Assembly (NCBI GenBank): GCA_902576125.1
Contig: CACGUF010000002.1
Location: forward strand, 64,145-128,144
Length of the DNA: 64,000 bases
Reading direction: 5' to 3'
Origin: an uncultured Alphaproteobacteria bacterium
GTDB taxonomy: Bacteria; Pseudomonadota; Alphaproteobacteria; HIMB59; GCA-002718135
Shown here in pieces: positions 45,412-55,045 of the stretch (position 1 is its first letter; every line of letters begins with the position of its first letter). The position numbers and the translations under genes were made by a program. The notes under the pieces are model-generated. The model was not told the origin of the DNA. It worked only from the letters and a program-made list of their open reading frames with translations, and searched no databases.

Positions 45412-45501
45412 TGGCGGAGAGAGAGGGATTCGAACCCTCGATAGTGTTGCCACTATACACGCTTTCCAAGCGTGCTGATTAAACCACTCTCACATCTCTC
45501 C
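45412..45501 (-). tRNA. tRNA-Ser(GGA)
   Basis: The minus strand folds as a 90-nt class II tRNA. The acceptor arms GGAGAGA and TCTCTCC pair, with encoded GCCA following. The anticodon arm CACGCTTGGAAAGCGTG has anticodon GGA. A long variable arm (TATAGTG..ACACTATC) marks serine, and the T arm GAGGGTTCGAATCCCTC is canonical. It reads UCC and UCU codons. Its 3' two-thirds is duplicated twice to the left, so it has served as an integration target. Confidence 0.96.
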
Positions 45502-45603
45502 AGCTTATAATTTTTGTGATTTATCATAATAAATTACTTGTTAATAGAAATTCTTTTTAACAAAAGTGTGATGAATTTGTGATATAGTTTTTCAGATATT
45601 AAT

Positions 45604-45660
45604 ATGAAAAAACTTATTCTTATTTACCTGTCTATCTTCATGTTCATGATAAGAAAATAA
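45604..45660 (+). CDS. Possible 18-residue hydrophobic peptide or signal-peptide remnant
   Basis: ATG at 45604 opens MKKLILIYLSIFMFMIRK then stop: a basic start plus hydrophobic stretch like a signal peptide or a tiny membrane peptide. It lies between tRNA-Ser and the KpsC/S-like gene. It could equally be the start of a gene broken by rearrangement at the island edge. Nothing else supports translation. Confidence 0.25.
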   Translation: MKKLILIYLSIFMFMIRK

Positions 45661-45708
45661 AAAATAGCTGATCCTTTTAAATCTCCTTGGTTAGTGGTAG
45701 AATAACTT

Positions 45709-46458
45709 ATGATTGTAATTCAAACTGATCATTTTGTTAATAAAACTGTAACTGAATGTTTTGCTCGCGGAACAAAATCAACAAAAATTAATATAAAAAA
45801 CTATAAATTCAACATAGCAGATACAATTGCTTCTTATGGTATATTGCGAGGTACAGGTGAATTAATGAAAAAATCTAATAAATTTTTTTATATTGACCAT
45901 GGCTATTTATCATCTTCTAAACGAGATTTTGTTGGTGGAAAAACTAATATAAATACATTTGATGGATATTTTAGAATTGTAAAAAATGATTTTATTTCTA
46001 TTAGAGAAGGTAAATTTAAGGATGATAGGTTAAAAATTTTAAACATTAAATTTGAAAATCTTAAAAATAATGGTGATTATATTATTATGTCTGAGCCTTC
46101 AGATGCTTTAAAAAAATTTTTTAATATCCCCAATTGGGTTGAAGATACGATAAAAAGAATAAAAGAATTTTCTGATAGAAAAATTATAGTTCATAATAAA
46201 TTTTCGGAAATTCCTTTAGATTCTCTTTTAGAAAATGCATGGGCATTTGTAAGTCTTCAGTCGACAGCAGGTTTTAAATCAATGATCAAAGGAATTCCCG
46301 CCCATTTTACCTACCCAAGCCTCGAAAAAATTAATCCAATTAGTAACATCGAAAATAAAACTATAGACTATGAAATATTTAATAATATATCCTACAGCCA
46401 ATGGACTTTAAGAGAAATGTTTGAAGGAAAAATTAATAAATATCTTTTTGAAGAATAG
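45709..46458 (+). CDS. Putative capsular polysaccharide (KpsC/KpsS)-like protein
   Basis: A 249-aa protein with no signal peptide. FYIDHGYLSSSKRDF in the first third and AWAFVSLQSTAGFKSMIKGIPAHF near residue 180 resemble the donor-binding parts of GT-B capsule enzymes (KpsC/KpsS type), and YSQWTLREMFEGK closes it as in small marine-virus and marine-bacterial relatives. It could modify a surface polysaccharide; the match is by motif memory only and moderately sure. It flanks the tRNA-Ser on the non-island side and is convergent with lepA. Confidence 0.55.
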   Translation: MIVIQTDHFVNKTVTECFARGTKSTKINIKNYKFNIADTIASYGILRGTGELMKKSNKFFYIDHGYLSSSKRDFVGGKTNINTFDGYFRIVKNDFISIREGKFKDDRLKILNIKFENLKNNGDYIIMSEPSDALKKFFNIPNWVEDTIKRIKEFSDRKIIVHNKFSEIPLDSLLENAWAFVSLQSTAGFKSMIKGIPAHFTYPSLEKINPISNIENKTIDYEIFNNISYSQWTLREMFEGKINKYLFEE

Positions 46459-46471
46459 CTTTGTTATTATT

Positions 46472-48274
46472 TTAATTTTCATTCATCTTTAGAGCATTTA
46501 GAAATGCATTTTGAGGAATATCAACTTTTCCAAATTGCCTCATTCTTTTTTTTCCTTTTTTCTGTTTATCAAGCAGTTTATTTTTACGCGTTACATCCCC
46601 GCCATATAATTTTTGGGTAACATCTTTCCTAAATGAAGCAACTGTTTCTCTCGCAATAATTTTTCCACCTATTGCAGCTTGAATGGCCACCTTAAACTGT
46701 TGTCTTGGGATTAGATCTTTAAGACGTTCACATAATGCTCTTCCACGTTGCTGAGATCTATCTCTATGAACAATTAAAGATAAGGCATCAACAGGATCAC
46801 CGTTAATCATAATACTTACTTTAACTAAATCATTTACTTCGTAACCAATTAACTCATAATCAAAACTTGCATATCCTTTAGTGATTGATTTTAATCGATC
46901 ATAAAAATCAAAAACTACCTCATTAAGTGGTAGTTTGTATTCTACCATTGCTCGTGTTCCTGCATAATTGAGGTTAATTTGGATTCCTCTTTTAGATGTA
47001 CATAATTCTAAAACTGCTCCCAGATATTCATCTGGCACAATAATCGTAGCTTTTATCCACGGCTCTTCTATTGACTCAACTCGAACGGGGTCAGGCATAT
47101 CTGTTGGATTGTGAAGATCAACTACTGATCCATCTTTCATATTTATTTTATACACAACCGATGGCGCAGTAGTTACAAGCTCAAGATTAAATTCTAAATC
47201 AAATCTGTCTCTAATTATTTCAAGGTGAAGTAATCCTAAAAAACCACATCGAAATCCGTAACCTAGTGCGGGACTAACTTCTGGCTCATATGAAAAACTT
47301 GAGTCATTTAATGCAAGCTTAACCATGCTGTCGCGCAAATGTTCATAATCATCTGAGTCAACTGGAAACATGCCACAAAAAACAACTGGTTGTGATGGTT
47401 TGAAACCTGGAAGTGCTTCAGGTGTTGGATTTTTTTCTTCCGTAATTGTGTCACCAACTTTACAGTCGGACACACTTTTAATACCTGAGTTAATGAAGCC
47501 AATTTCTCCCGGACCAAGAGTGTCTACTTCCGTTGGTTTAGGTGAAAAAATACCTACTCTATCGATAGTATGTGTAGCACCCGCAGCCATAAATCTTATT
47601 TTTTGATTTTTTTTGAGTTGACCATTTATTACTCTTACTAAAACAATCACTCCAAGGTAACTATCGTACCAACTATCAACAAGCATGCATTTAAGCGGTT
47701 TATTTAATTCTCCCATTGGAGAAGGTAGTTTTACTACTATTTTTTCTAATAAGTCTGCTACCCCTTGACCAGTTTTAGCTGATACTAAAGATGCGTCTGA
47801 AGAATCAATACCTAACACTTCTTCAATCTGCTTTTTAATTTTTTCAGGTTCAGATGATGGTAGGTCTGCTTTATTTAATACTGGTAAAATTTCATGATCA
47901 TTGTTAATTGCTTGATATGCATTAGCAAGTGTTTGTGCTTCAACACCTTGTGTAGAGTCTACAATTAATAAAGAACTTTCGCATGCAGCCAAAGATCTTG
48001 ATACTTCATAGGAAAAATCTACGTGACCAGGTGTGTCCATAATATTTAAAATGTATTTTTTACCATCCTTTGCAGTATAGTTTAATCGAACTGTTTGTGC
48101 CTTAATTGTAATTCCACGCTCTCTTTCAAGCTCCATAGAGTCCAGCACTTGCTCCTTCATTTCTCTATCTGTTAATCCTCCGCAAAATTGAATTAATCTA
48201 TCAGCTAAGGTTGATTTGCCATGATCAATATGCGCAACTATAGAAAAATTTCTTATACTTGAGAGTTCTTTCAT
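46472..48274 (-). CDS. lepA: Elongation factor 4 (LepA)
   Basis: A ribosome-associated GTPase related to EF-G. G motifs: [14 protein letters not shown] (about residues 13-26), [16 protein letters not shown] (about 80-95) and NKADLPSS (about 133-140). The LepA-specific C-terminal domain is shown by [21 protein letters not shown]. At 600 aa it is full length. The first codon overlaps the end of pheT, so it is probably the last gene of the infC-pheT-lepA run. Confidence 0.97.
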   Translation of the reverse strand: MKELSSIRNFSIVAHIDHGKSTLADRLIQFCGGLTDREMKEQVLDSMELERERGITIKAQTVRLNYTAKDGKKYILNIMDTPGHVDFSYEVSRSLAACESSLLIVDSTQGVEAQTLANAYQAINNDHEILPVLNKADLPSSEPEKIKKQIEEVLGIDSSDASLVSAKTGQGVADLLEKIVVKLPSPMGELNKPLKCMLVDSWYDSYLGVIVLVRVINGQLKKNQKIRFMAAGATHTIDRVGIFSPKPTEVDTLGPGEIGFINSGIKSVSDCKVGDTITEEKNPTPEALPGFKPSQPVVFCGMFPVDSDDYEHLRDSMVKLALNDSSFSYEPEVSPALGYGFRCGFLGLLHLEIIRDRFDLEFNLELVTTAPSVVYKINMKDGSVVDLHNPTDMPDPVRVESIEEPWIKATIIVPDEYLGAVLELCTSKRGIQINLNYAGTRAMVEYKLPLNEVVFDFYDRLKSITKGYASFDYELIGYEVNDLVKVSIMINGDPVDALSLIVHRDRSQQRGRALCERLKDLIPRQQFKVAIQAAIGGKIIARETVASFRKDVTQKLYGGDVTRKNKLLDKQKKGKKRMRQFGKVDIPQNAFLNALKMNEN

Positions 48275-50670
48275 TACTTTCTTAATGATGCTGCAAAGCT
48301 TGTGATAACTGTATCAATAATTTGATTAGATAGATTTTCTATCTCCTCATCACTAAAAGTTTTTTCAATTGGCTGTAATAAAACTCTGATTGCAATGCTT
48401 TTAGAGTCAAATTCAATTTTTTCACCTTCATAAACATCAAAAATTGATACTTTATTAATAATTTTCTTATCAATTTTCTTTATTTTGTTGATTATGTCAT
48501 TTGCCTGCACTGACTTTGGAAATAAAAAAGCAAAATCTCTCTCAACCATCTGGTATGGATTGTTATCAAAAGCTGAAATTGTTGATATTTTTTTAGCTAA
48601 AAATTGAGCCAATGTGTCTGTGAAGATTTCAAAAGCAACAACTGAATGCCCAATATCGAGAGATTTTAATAAAATTGGATTTAGTTCCCCAAAATTCGCG
48701 AGTATATTTTTTCCAATTCGCAAAGATGATGATTTACCAGGATGAAAAATTTTATTCTTTATATTTTCATAAATAAGATTGTCTACAGGCACATTCAGAG
48801 CTTTTAATATTTGCATAAGATCTGATTTTATAGCGAAAACATCAAAATCTTGATTTATAGAATTCCAATTTCCACCATTAACATTTCCATATCCAATTGC
48901 TGTAGCAACGTTAGTTTGTTTATTTTCTAAGGAGGCAGCAAATATTGGGCCAACTTCAAATAGTTTACCATAATTAATGACTTTTGATTTATTTAAATTA
49001 ATTGCATTTAACAAATTTGGAATATTAGATGGTCGCATTACGTTAAGATCAGAGCTAATAGGGTTTTTTATTTCTATGACATCTGCAGAAACTAATTTAG
49101 CAGCTTTTTCGTCCATAAAAGACCATGTCACTGCTTCAAGATAACCTTGATTGGCAATTACTTTTTTAATTTTATAAAAAGACTTAAGTTCAGGACTTAA
49201 GATATTTTTCTTATTATGTATGTCACTCACATTAGTGAGAGGTATTTTATCAAAACCATATATTCTCATAATTTCTTCAACAATATCTGCTTCTCCTTCG
49301 ATGTCAGGTCTAAAACTTGGAACAATTATTTCAAAAATATTATTTTTTTCTACAATATTAAAACCTAAAGACTCTAAAATTGATTTTTGTTGATCATTTT
49401 TAATTTCTAAACCTCCAAGAGATTTAACTTTGTTTGTATTAAAAATTATTTTAGACTGTTTACTATCTAAAACATTAGTTTGAACAGGTTTACTAACTTC
49501 ACCTCCGCATAAATCACTAATCATATTAGTAGCCGCATCTACTCCCCATTTAATTGAGGTTGAGTCTATTCCTCTCTCAAATCTATATCTGGCATCACTT
49601 TGAAGTTTAAGATGTCTTCCTGTTTTAGTAACTGAAATAGGGTCAAATAATGCAACTTCTAAGAAAACATTTTTAGTATCAAGGCTGCAACCACTATCAA
49701 GGCCACCCATGACACCACCAATTCCGTGGAGTTGTTGATTATCAGAAATTACAATCATACCTGAAGTGCATTCTCTTTTTTCTTCATCAAGAGTCAAACA
49801 AGTTTCATTTTTCTTAGCAAAACGCATTTTAAGATTACCATCTAATTTATCTGCATCATACACATGCAAAGGTCTTCCTAAATCATACGTAATGTAATTA
49901 GTAATATCAACCAAAGCAGAGATTGGTCTTAACCCAATAGCTTTTAATCTTTGTTGAAGCCATGCTGGGCTTTCTTTATTGGTAACATTTTTAAAATATC
50001 TACCAGCAACTCCTGGACACAGATATTCATCATCACCACTAAAAGCTTTTTCCCACTTAATAGGACTTTCGAAAGTACCTTTAATACTTTTTGTTAGAGC
50101 ATTTTCTTTTAAAGTTCCTAGTCCTGCTGCAGCTAAGTCTCTAGCAATTCCCCTAACAGATAAGCAGTCACCTCTATTTGGCGTAATATTTATTTCTATG
50201 ACTGGATCATCAAGATTAAATACTTCGATAAATTTCTTGCCAAGTTTATGTTTTGTTTCAACTTCAATAATGCCATCATGCTCATCTGATAATCCCATTT
50301 CTCTCTCAGAAACAAGCATGCCACAAGACTCAACTCCTCTTATTTTAGATTTTTTTAATTTTAATCCTGTACCTGGAATAAAACTATTTTCAGGTGCAAA
50401 AATACCTTTCATTCCTGTACGAGCATTTGGTGCTCCGCAGACTACTTGAAAAGTTCCATCAATAGTTTTTACACTACATACCTTAAGTCTATCTGCATCT
50501 GGATGTTGTTCTGCTTTTAAAACCTCAGCAACTGTAAAATCATTGAAAGATTTGGATTTATCTTCAACATTTTCTATTTCTAAACCAATATTTGTTAGTG
50601 TTTCAACAATTGTATCTAAATCTTTTGCTGTCTCTAAATGATCTTTTAGCCAGTTAAGTGTAAATTTCAT
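48274..50670 (-). CDS. pheT: Phenylalanine--tRNA ligase beta subunit
   Basis: The large subunit of PheRS (798 aa). An N-terminal tRNA-binding OB domain has [19 protein letters not shown] (about residues 48-66). B3/B4 editing domain features follow ([42 protein letters not shown]). A B5 domain and the catalytic-like core ([29 protein letters not shown]) come next. The C-terminal anticodon domain covers about residues 700-798 ([15 protein letters not shown]). It is downstream of pheS by seven bases. Confidence 0.97.
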   Translation of the reverse strand: MKFTLNWLKDHLETAKDLDTIVETLTNIGLEIENVEDKSKSFNDFTVAEVLKAEQHPDADRLKVCSVKTIDGTFQVVCGAPNARTGMKGIFAPENSFIPGTGLKLKKSKIRGVESCGMLVSEREMGLSDEHDGIIEVETKHKLGKKFIEVFNLDDPVIEINITPNRGDCLSVRGIARDLAAAGLGTLKENALTKSIKGTFESPIKWEKAFSGDDEYLCPGVAGRYFKNVTNKESPAWLQQRLKAIGLRPISALVDITNYITYDLGRPLHVYDADKLDGNLKMRFAKKNETCLTLDEEKRECTSGMIVISDNQQLHGIGGVMGGLDSGCSLDTKNVFLEVALFDPISVTKTGRHLKLQSDARYRFERGIDSTSIKWGVDAATNMISDLCGGEVSKPVQTNVLDSKQSKIIFNTNKVKSLGGLEIKNDQQKSILESLGFNIVEKNNIFEIIVPSFRPDIEGEADIVEEIMRIYGFDKIPLTNVSDIHNKKNILSPELKSFYKIKKVIANQGYLEAVTWSFMDEKAAKLVSADVIEIKNPISSDLNVMRPSNIPNLLNAINLNKSKVINYGKLFEVGPIFAASLENKQTNVATAIGYGNVNGGNWNSINQDFDVFAIKSDLMQILKALNVPVDNLIYENIKNKIFHPGKSSSLRIGKNILANFGELNPILLKSLDIGHSVVAFEIFTDTLAQFLAKKISTISAFDNNPYQMVERDFAFLFPKSVQANDIINKIKKIDKKIINKVSIFDVYEGEKIEFDSKSIAIRVLLQPIEKTFSDEEIENLSNQIIDTVITSFAASLRK

Positions 50671-50677
50671 TTTAGCT

Positions 50678-51739
50678 TTAAACCTCTGCTCTATTCCTTA
50701 GGTCCAATGGTGAAAAACCATAATGATCTAACCACTTAAGATTTAAATCAAATAAACCTCTCATATCGGTAATCCCGTATTTGAGCATCGATAATCTTTC
50801 TATTCCCATCCCAAATGCAAAGCCCTGGTACACCGAGGAGTCAATGTTACAATTCTCTAACACTTTTGGATTGACCATACCGCATCCTAAAATTTCCAAC
50901 CATTCATCACCCTCACCAATTTTTAAAACATTATTTTTTTTGGTAAAAGCAACATCCATTTCTGCACTTGGTTCAGTAAACGGAAAATAACTTGGTCTGA
51001 AACGATACTTTAAATTATCGATTTCAAAAAACTCTTTTAAAAAAGTAATAAGGGTAGATTTTAAATCTGCCATGTTTGCATCTTTATTTACTACCAATCC
51101 CTCTACTTGATGAAACATTGGTGTATGCGTTGAGTCTGAATCACTTCTATATGTTCTTCCAGGAACAATAATCTTTATTGGTGGTTTTGTTTTAAGCATT
51201 GTTCTTACTTGAACAGGACTTGTATGCGTTCTTAATACATTGTCTTCACCATCACTATTTTGTACATAGAAAGTATCTTGCATTTCACGAGCAGGATGAT
51301 GAGGAGGAATGTTTAATGCAGAAAAATTATTAAAATCGCTTTCAATATCTGGTCCAGCTTCTACTGAATAATTTAAATTACCAAAAATTTCTATAATGCT
51401 AAATATTGTTTGAGATATTGGGTGGATTTTCCCATCTGTAATTTCTTGTTGAGGTAAAGTTACATCAATTTTTTCATTTTGTAATTTTTTTTCTATCTCT
51501 TTATTTTCAATATTAGTTTTTTGATTATTAACTGTTTCCTCAACTAGGGTTTTAAGTTTATTTAATTCCTGACCTTTTAGTTTCCTTTCATCTATAGAAA
51601 GTTTCCCTAAAAGTTTCATTTCAGATGGGATTAAACCCTTTTTTCCAAGATACTCTAGACGTATAGATTCAACGTCTTGAAGGCTTTTACATTCTTCAAT
51701 TCTTTTTTTAACATCTACAGCGTCAACTGGTAAAGACAT
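50678..51739 (-). CDS. pheS: Phenylalanine--tRNA ligase alpha subunit
   Basis: The catalytic class II subunit. An N-terminal coiled coil (about residues 1-95) is followed by the aminoacylation core: motif 2 (VRTMLKTKPPIKIIVPGRTYRSDSDSTHTPMFHQVEGLVV, about 180-220) and motif 3 (GFAFGMGIERLSMLKYGITDMRGLFD, near the end). At 353 aa it is full length. It follows rplT by 31 bp in the standard order. Confidence 0.97.
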   Translation of the reverse strand: MSLPVDAVDVKKRIEECKSLQDVESIRLEYLGKKGLIPSEMKLLGKLSIDERKLKGQELNKLKTLVEETVNNQKTNIENKEIEKKLQNEKIDVTLPQQEITDGKIHPISQTIFSIIEIFGNLNYSVEAGPDIESDFNNFSALNIPPHHPAREMQDTFYVQNSDGEDNVLRTHTSPVQVRTMLKTKPPIKIIVPGRTYRSDSDSTHTPMFHQVEGLVVNKDANMADLKSTLITFLKEFFEIDNLKYRFRPSYFPFTEPSAEMDVAFTKKNNVLKIGEGDEWLEILGCGMVNPKVLENCNIDSSVYQGFAFGMGIERLSMLKYGITDMRGLFDLNLKWLDHYGFSPLDLRNRAEV

Positions 51740-51770
51740 GTGCTTAGTATAAATTATTAAAAATTAAATA

Positions 51771-52124
51771 CTAGTTAGCTGATTGAGCTTTTTCAACTAA
51801 AGCCTTAAATGCATCTGGTTGATTAACTGCCAATTCAGCCAATATTTTTCTATCGATTTCCACAGATGATTTCTTTAAGCCAGAGATAAACTGAGAATAT
51901 GTCATTCCATGCATTCTAACCCCTGCATTAATTCGCTGTATCCAAAGTCCCCTAAAATCACTTTTTCTTTTTCTACGATCTCGGTATGCATATTGCATTC
52001 CACGCTCAACAGCTTGAACCGCAACTCTAAATACATTTTTTCTTCTTCCGTAATAACCTTTTGCTCTTTTTATTACCTTTTTATGTCTTGCTCTTGCTGT
52101 AACGCCTCTTGAAACTCTTGCCAT
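51771..52124 (-). CDS. rplT: 50S ribosomal protein L20
   Basis: A large-subunit assembly protein, 117 aa, very basic, starting [35 protein letters not shown], then [24 protein letters not shown]. The family and length match L20 exactly. In E. coli L20 represses this operon's translation. It lies nine bases after rpmI. Confidence 0.98.
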   Translation of the reverse strand: MARVSRGVTARARHKKVIKRAKGYYGRRKNVFRVAVQAVERGMQYAYRDRRKRKSDFRGLWIQRINAGVRMHGMTYSQFISGLKKSSVEIDRKILAELAVNQPDAFKALVEKAQSAN

Positions 52125-52133
52125 TTTAAACTC

Positions 52134-52334
52134 CTATTTATTGTATGGTAGCATATGATCGATAAGCGCGGAGTCTCCTGGAGACATAATCGCTGATCGT
52201 TTTGTACTACGTATGAATTTATTTGATCTTTTGCTCATACCGTGTCTTTTTCCAGCAGGCTTGAACTTGATCTTTCCAGTTCCGGTTCTAGAGAAACGTT
52301 TTTTTAAACTACTTTTTGTTTTAAGCTTGGGCAT
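52134..52334 (-). CDS. rpmI: 50S ribosomal protein L35
   Basis: A 66-aa basic large-subunit protein starting [25 protein letters not shown], with [16 protein letters not shown] and a [10 protein letters not shown] end, clearly L35. A GC-rich hairpin lies about 30 bp upstream of its start in an otherwise AT-rich 100-bp gap after infC, a plausible regulatory site. Confidence 0.97.
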   Translation of the reverse strand: MPKLKTKSSLKKRFSRTGTGKIKFKPAGKRHGMSKRSNKFIRSTKRSAIMSPGDSALIDHMLPYNK

Positions 52335-52362
52335 TCTATACTCCTTGTTTAATTTACCGCTA

Positions 52363-52378
52363 GGCTGCCCCGCAGGCC
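52363..52378 (-). promoter_or_regulatory. GC-rich hairpin in the rpmI-rplT leader
   Basis: GGCTGCCCCGCAGGCC can fold as a six-pair stem with a C/G triloop and one bulge; TAAGGGCCTTA, another palindrome, follows at about 52389-52399. Both stand out in AT-rich DNA between infC and rpmI. The place matches where L20 acts in other bacteria, but this is inference. Confidence 0.45.
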
Positions 52379-52434
52379 ATAGCTAGTTTAAGGGCCTTAT
52401 AGTGATATTTACTTAAGAATCAATGAGTAAGTAA

Positions 52435-52974
52435 TTATTTAGCAACCTGAGGAACCAAAATCATCATAATTTGCTTACCTTCAGATTTTGGCGGAACTTC
52501 TACCTTTGCATATTCTATAACTTCCTCAGTAAGTTTTTTTAATAAATCAAATCCTAAGTTTTGATGCTCCATTTCCCTACCTCTGAATCGCATAGACACT
52601 TTAACTTTATTTCCTCCACTAATGAACTTTGAAAGTGCTTTAACTTTAACGTTATAGTCATGCGTATCTATACCAGGTCGCATTTTAATTTCTTTGACTT
52701 CAATAGTTTTTTGCTTCTTTTTGGCTTCTTTTTTACTTTTTTGCTCTCTATATTTTAGTTTACCGTAATCGATTATTTTACATACTGGTGGATTAGCCGC
52801 AGGAGAAACTTCAACTAAATCAAATCCTTCATCTTCAGCATGATTTAGTGCCTCTCTTATACTAATAATTCCTAATTGCTTGCCTGAACTTGATATTACT
52901 CGCACTTCACTAGCAGTGATTTGCTCATTAGTCCTAGGACCAGTACTCTTCTTTGCTCTGAAATTTACTGCCAA
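52435..52974 (-). CDS. infC: Translation initiation factor IF-3 (TTG start)
   Basis: Keeps ribosomal subunits apart and checks initiator tRNA. The N-domain (TNEQITASEVRVISSSGKQLGIISIREAL) is joined by a Lys-rich linker to the C-domain (EIKMRPGIDTHDYNVKVKAL, MRFRGREMEHQNLGFDLLKKL). At 179 aa it is full length. The only sensible start is TTG at 52972-52974 (TTG GCA GTA AAT); no in-frame ATG exists before the middle of the protein. A non-ATG start is known to underlie IF-3 self-repression in E. coli (AUU there), so similar control is likely. Confidence 0.95.
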   Translation of the reverse strand: MAVNFRAKKSTGPRTNEQITASEVRVISSSGKQLGIISIREALNHAEDEGFDLVEVSPAANPPVCKIIDYGKLKYREQKSKKEAKKKQKTIEVKEIKMRPGIDTHDYNVKVKALSKFISGGNKVKVSMRFRGREMEHQNLGFDLLKKLTEEVIEYAKVEVPPKSEGKQIMMILVPQVAK

Positions 52975-53119
52975 AACTGTTATTTTAAGTGGATTAAGCT
53001 ATTGATAAATAGCATATTAGGAATTGAATTTTTTTTTCATATTTTCTAGAGATATAATGAAAATGAAATTAAATTCAAGGTCTGTTTTTTAAAAAATGAT
53101 TAATTTATAATAAAAATAA

Positions 53120-54115
53120 ATGAAAATTTGTATTGAGCGTAGTGATCGCATGGGTGATATGATCTTAACCCTGCCTGTGATCCAAGGAATTAAGCAAAAG
53201 AATCCACAGGCTATTATCCATGTAATTGCATCACAAAAAAATTCAAAGATATGTATGCAATATAATTTGATTGATAAAATATTTGAAAAATCAAAATTAT
53301 CATTCAATAATTTAATAAAGTCTATTAGTGCAGAAAAATATGATTATTATTATTCTTTTAGCCCTGGCTGGTTTGGCTTACGTTTAGGATTTTTCTCAAA
53401 AAGTAAGTTTAAATCTTCTTTAATTCTTAAGTCCAGGTACAATTCAAATATATTTAGTAAATTAGGTCAGATTTTTTTTAGTAAAGTATTTTATTCTCAG
53501 TCATTAATAATAAATAGATTTAAATCATTGCAAGAAAATAAAAATATCCACCAAACCAATATAATGATGGATGCTATATCAAAAAGTGGCGTTGAAATAT
53601 GCAGAAAAAGTCAAACTAAATTTACCTTTAACAATGTATTTAAATTAAAGAAAAATAAGTCTGTATGCGTCATTCATCTCTCTTCAAAATGGATTAACAC
53701 TTACTACTCTGAAGAAAATTTCAACGATCTACTAAAATTATTAAATGAAAAAGATATATTTATTTACTTAACTACAGACGAAACAACAAAAAATAAATTT
53801 AGTAAAATTTTTGAGACTTTTGATGTTGTGGGAGATCCTAGCGACATTCAGAAGAGTGAAAAAAGTATTTTAATATGTAATAATTTTAGTTTTGAGAACT
53901 GGACAAGTTTGTTAAATCAAGTAAATTATGTAATAACCCCAGAGAGCGGATGTACTCATATTGCTTCCTTAACAAAGTGTAAACTTGCTGTGATCTATGA
54001 TGCCGATAATTTTCCAAATAGCATTAAACAAGAATATGCCCCTTGGAATAAAGAATATTTAGCCTTAGAAACGAGTGATAAAGAATTAAATCAAAAACTA
54101 TTAAAGTTTATCTAA
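53120..54115 (+). CDS. Glycosyltransferase family 9 (heptosyltransferase-like) protein
   Basis: A 331-aa GT9 protein. ICIERSDRMGDMILTLPVIQGIKQKNP is the family's N-terminal G-D-x-x-L-x-P-x-x motif, and ITPESGCTHIASLTKCKLAVIYD is the C-terminal nucleotide-sugar site (P-x-S-G-x-x-H-I-A). LPS inner-core heptosyltransferases have this form, so it probably adds a sugar to the LPS core. It is convergent with a second GT9 gene with a 15-bp overlap. Confidence 0.85.
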   Translation: MKICIERSDRMGDMILTLPVIQGIKQKNPQAIIHVIASQKNSKICMQYNLIDKIFEKSKLSFNNLIKSISAEKYDYYYSFSPGWFGLRLGFFSKSKFKSSLILKSRYNSNIFSKLGQIFFSKVFYSQSLIINRFKSLQENKNIHQTNIMMDAISKSGVEICRKSQTKFTFNNVFKLKKNKSVCVIHLSSKWINTYYSEENFNDLLKLLNEKDIFIYLTTDETTKNKFSKIFETFDVVGDPSDIQKSEKSILICNNFSFENWTSLLNQVNYVITPESGCTHIASLTKCKLAVIYDADNFPNSIKQEYAPWNKEYLALETSDKELNQKLLKFI

Positions 54116-55045
54116 CAATTTGTTTTTTACAATATAGTCCTGAACTTCATTAACGCTCAAGTCTTCCATTTTCTCTTTAAGAAGCAGATGGCTATTTGCT
54201 CTATAACTTAAATTTGCTTTTGTTACATCATTATCCAAAGCTAACCATAATGTATTAACTTGACTAAGTGCAGCTATATGACCAGGACCAGTATCATTTG
54301 AAATGATCAAGTGACATTTTGTTGCAACTGTATAAATAATTTCAGGTGGAGACTTATCAATTAAATTAATAACATGTTTACAACCATCAAGAATTGGTTG
54401 GAAAGATAAAGCATCATGTTTGGTGCCAACTAAACAAATATAATATCCTTTTGACTCCAACAAGGAACATAGTTGTTGATAATTAGAAGGTGACCATTGT
54501 TTTGCACGACCAGATTTTGATACACCAGGTATAACCAAGACAACTTGCTTATCTTCAATACTTTGATCTTCTTTATCAGATGCCAACCAACTAAAATCAG
54601 GATCACTTTGATCAATATCTAAAAGTTTTAACTGATTATATAAACCTTGCGTTGGACTTTCTTGCCCTTGAACAGGTATAATATATCGATCATGCACAAA
54701 GCTTCTTGATCCATTAATGCGTGAACTAGAAAAATTTTTGATAAAAAAATGATAAAAATTTGTTCTCTTCGAATTCTGAAGATCAATAATTAAATCATAT
54801 TTTCCAATAAGTATTTTACTAATAAGAGAAAACGTTGAAAGAAAACCTCCTCTATTATCAACTAGAAATTTATCAAACATTTTTATTTTTTTAAAAAAAG
54901 GAATAAATTTTTCTTCGGTAACAAGATCAATCACTGAGTTATTAAATTTGTTATGAATTGCTAAAATTGGCTCCAATGCAAACACAATATCTCCAAGAGA
55001 GCCGTGTTTAATGAGTAATATTTTTTTAGGATTTAACGGACTCAT
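54101..55045 (-). CDS. Glycosyltransferase family 9 (heptosyltransferase-like) protein
   Basis: A 314-aa GT9 protein: ILLIKHGSLGDIVFALEPILAIHNKF at the start and LIISNDTGPGHIAALSQVNTLWL (S-N-D-T-G-P-x-H) in the C-domain, the strongest heptosyltransferase signature in this cluster. LVIPGVSKSGRAKQWSPSNYQQL introduces the C-domain. It probably transfers heptose to LPS core. Its start overlaps the upstream GT4 gene by 20 bases, so they are co-expressed. Confidence 0.87.
   Translation of the reverse strand: MSPLNPKKILLIKHGSLGDIVFALEPILAIHNKFNNSVIDLVTEEKFIPFFKKIKMFDKFLVDNRGGFLSTFSLISKILIGKYDLIIDLQNSKRTNFYHFFIKNFSSSRINGSRSFVHDRYIIPVQGQESPTQGLYNQLKLLDIDQSDPDFSWLASDKEDQSIEDKQVVLVIPGVSKSGRAKQWSPSNYQQLCSLLESKGYYICLVGTKHDALSFQPILDGCKHVINLIDKSPPEIIYTVATKCHLIISNDTGPGHIAALSQVNTLWLALDNDVTKANLSYRANSHLLLKEKMEDLSVNEVQDYIVKNKLLDKL

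Larger units (their letters stand above)
31897..45501. mobile_element. tRNA-Ser-associated genomic island, two tandem insertions
   Basis: Three copies of tRNA-Ser(GGA) sequence delimit two segments. The intact gene is at 45412-45501, a 72-nt 3' fragment at 33214-33285 and a decayed 3' fragment at 31897-31960. Each fragment has a CGGGT-TAAGTG element about 60 bp to its right, and the right end of the larger segment has the same GTGCGCC repeat. This fits two successive site-specific integrations at the tRNA 3' end, the left one older. No integrase gene remains. The smaller segment carries one dehydrogenase; the larger carries an ABC importer, LacI regulator and catabolic-looking enzymes. Confidence 0.75.
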
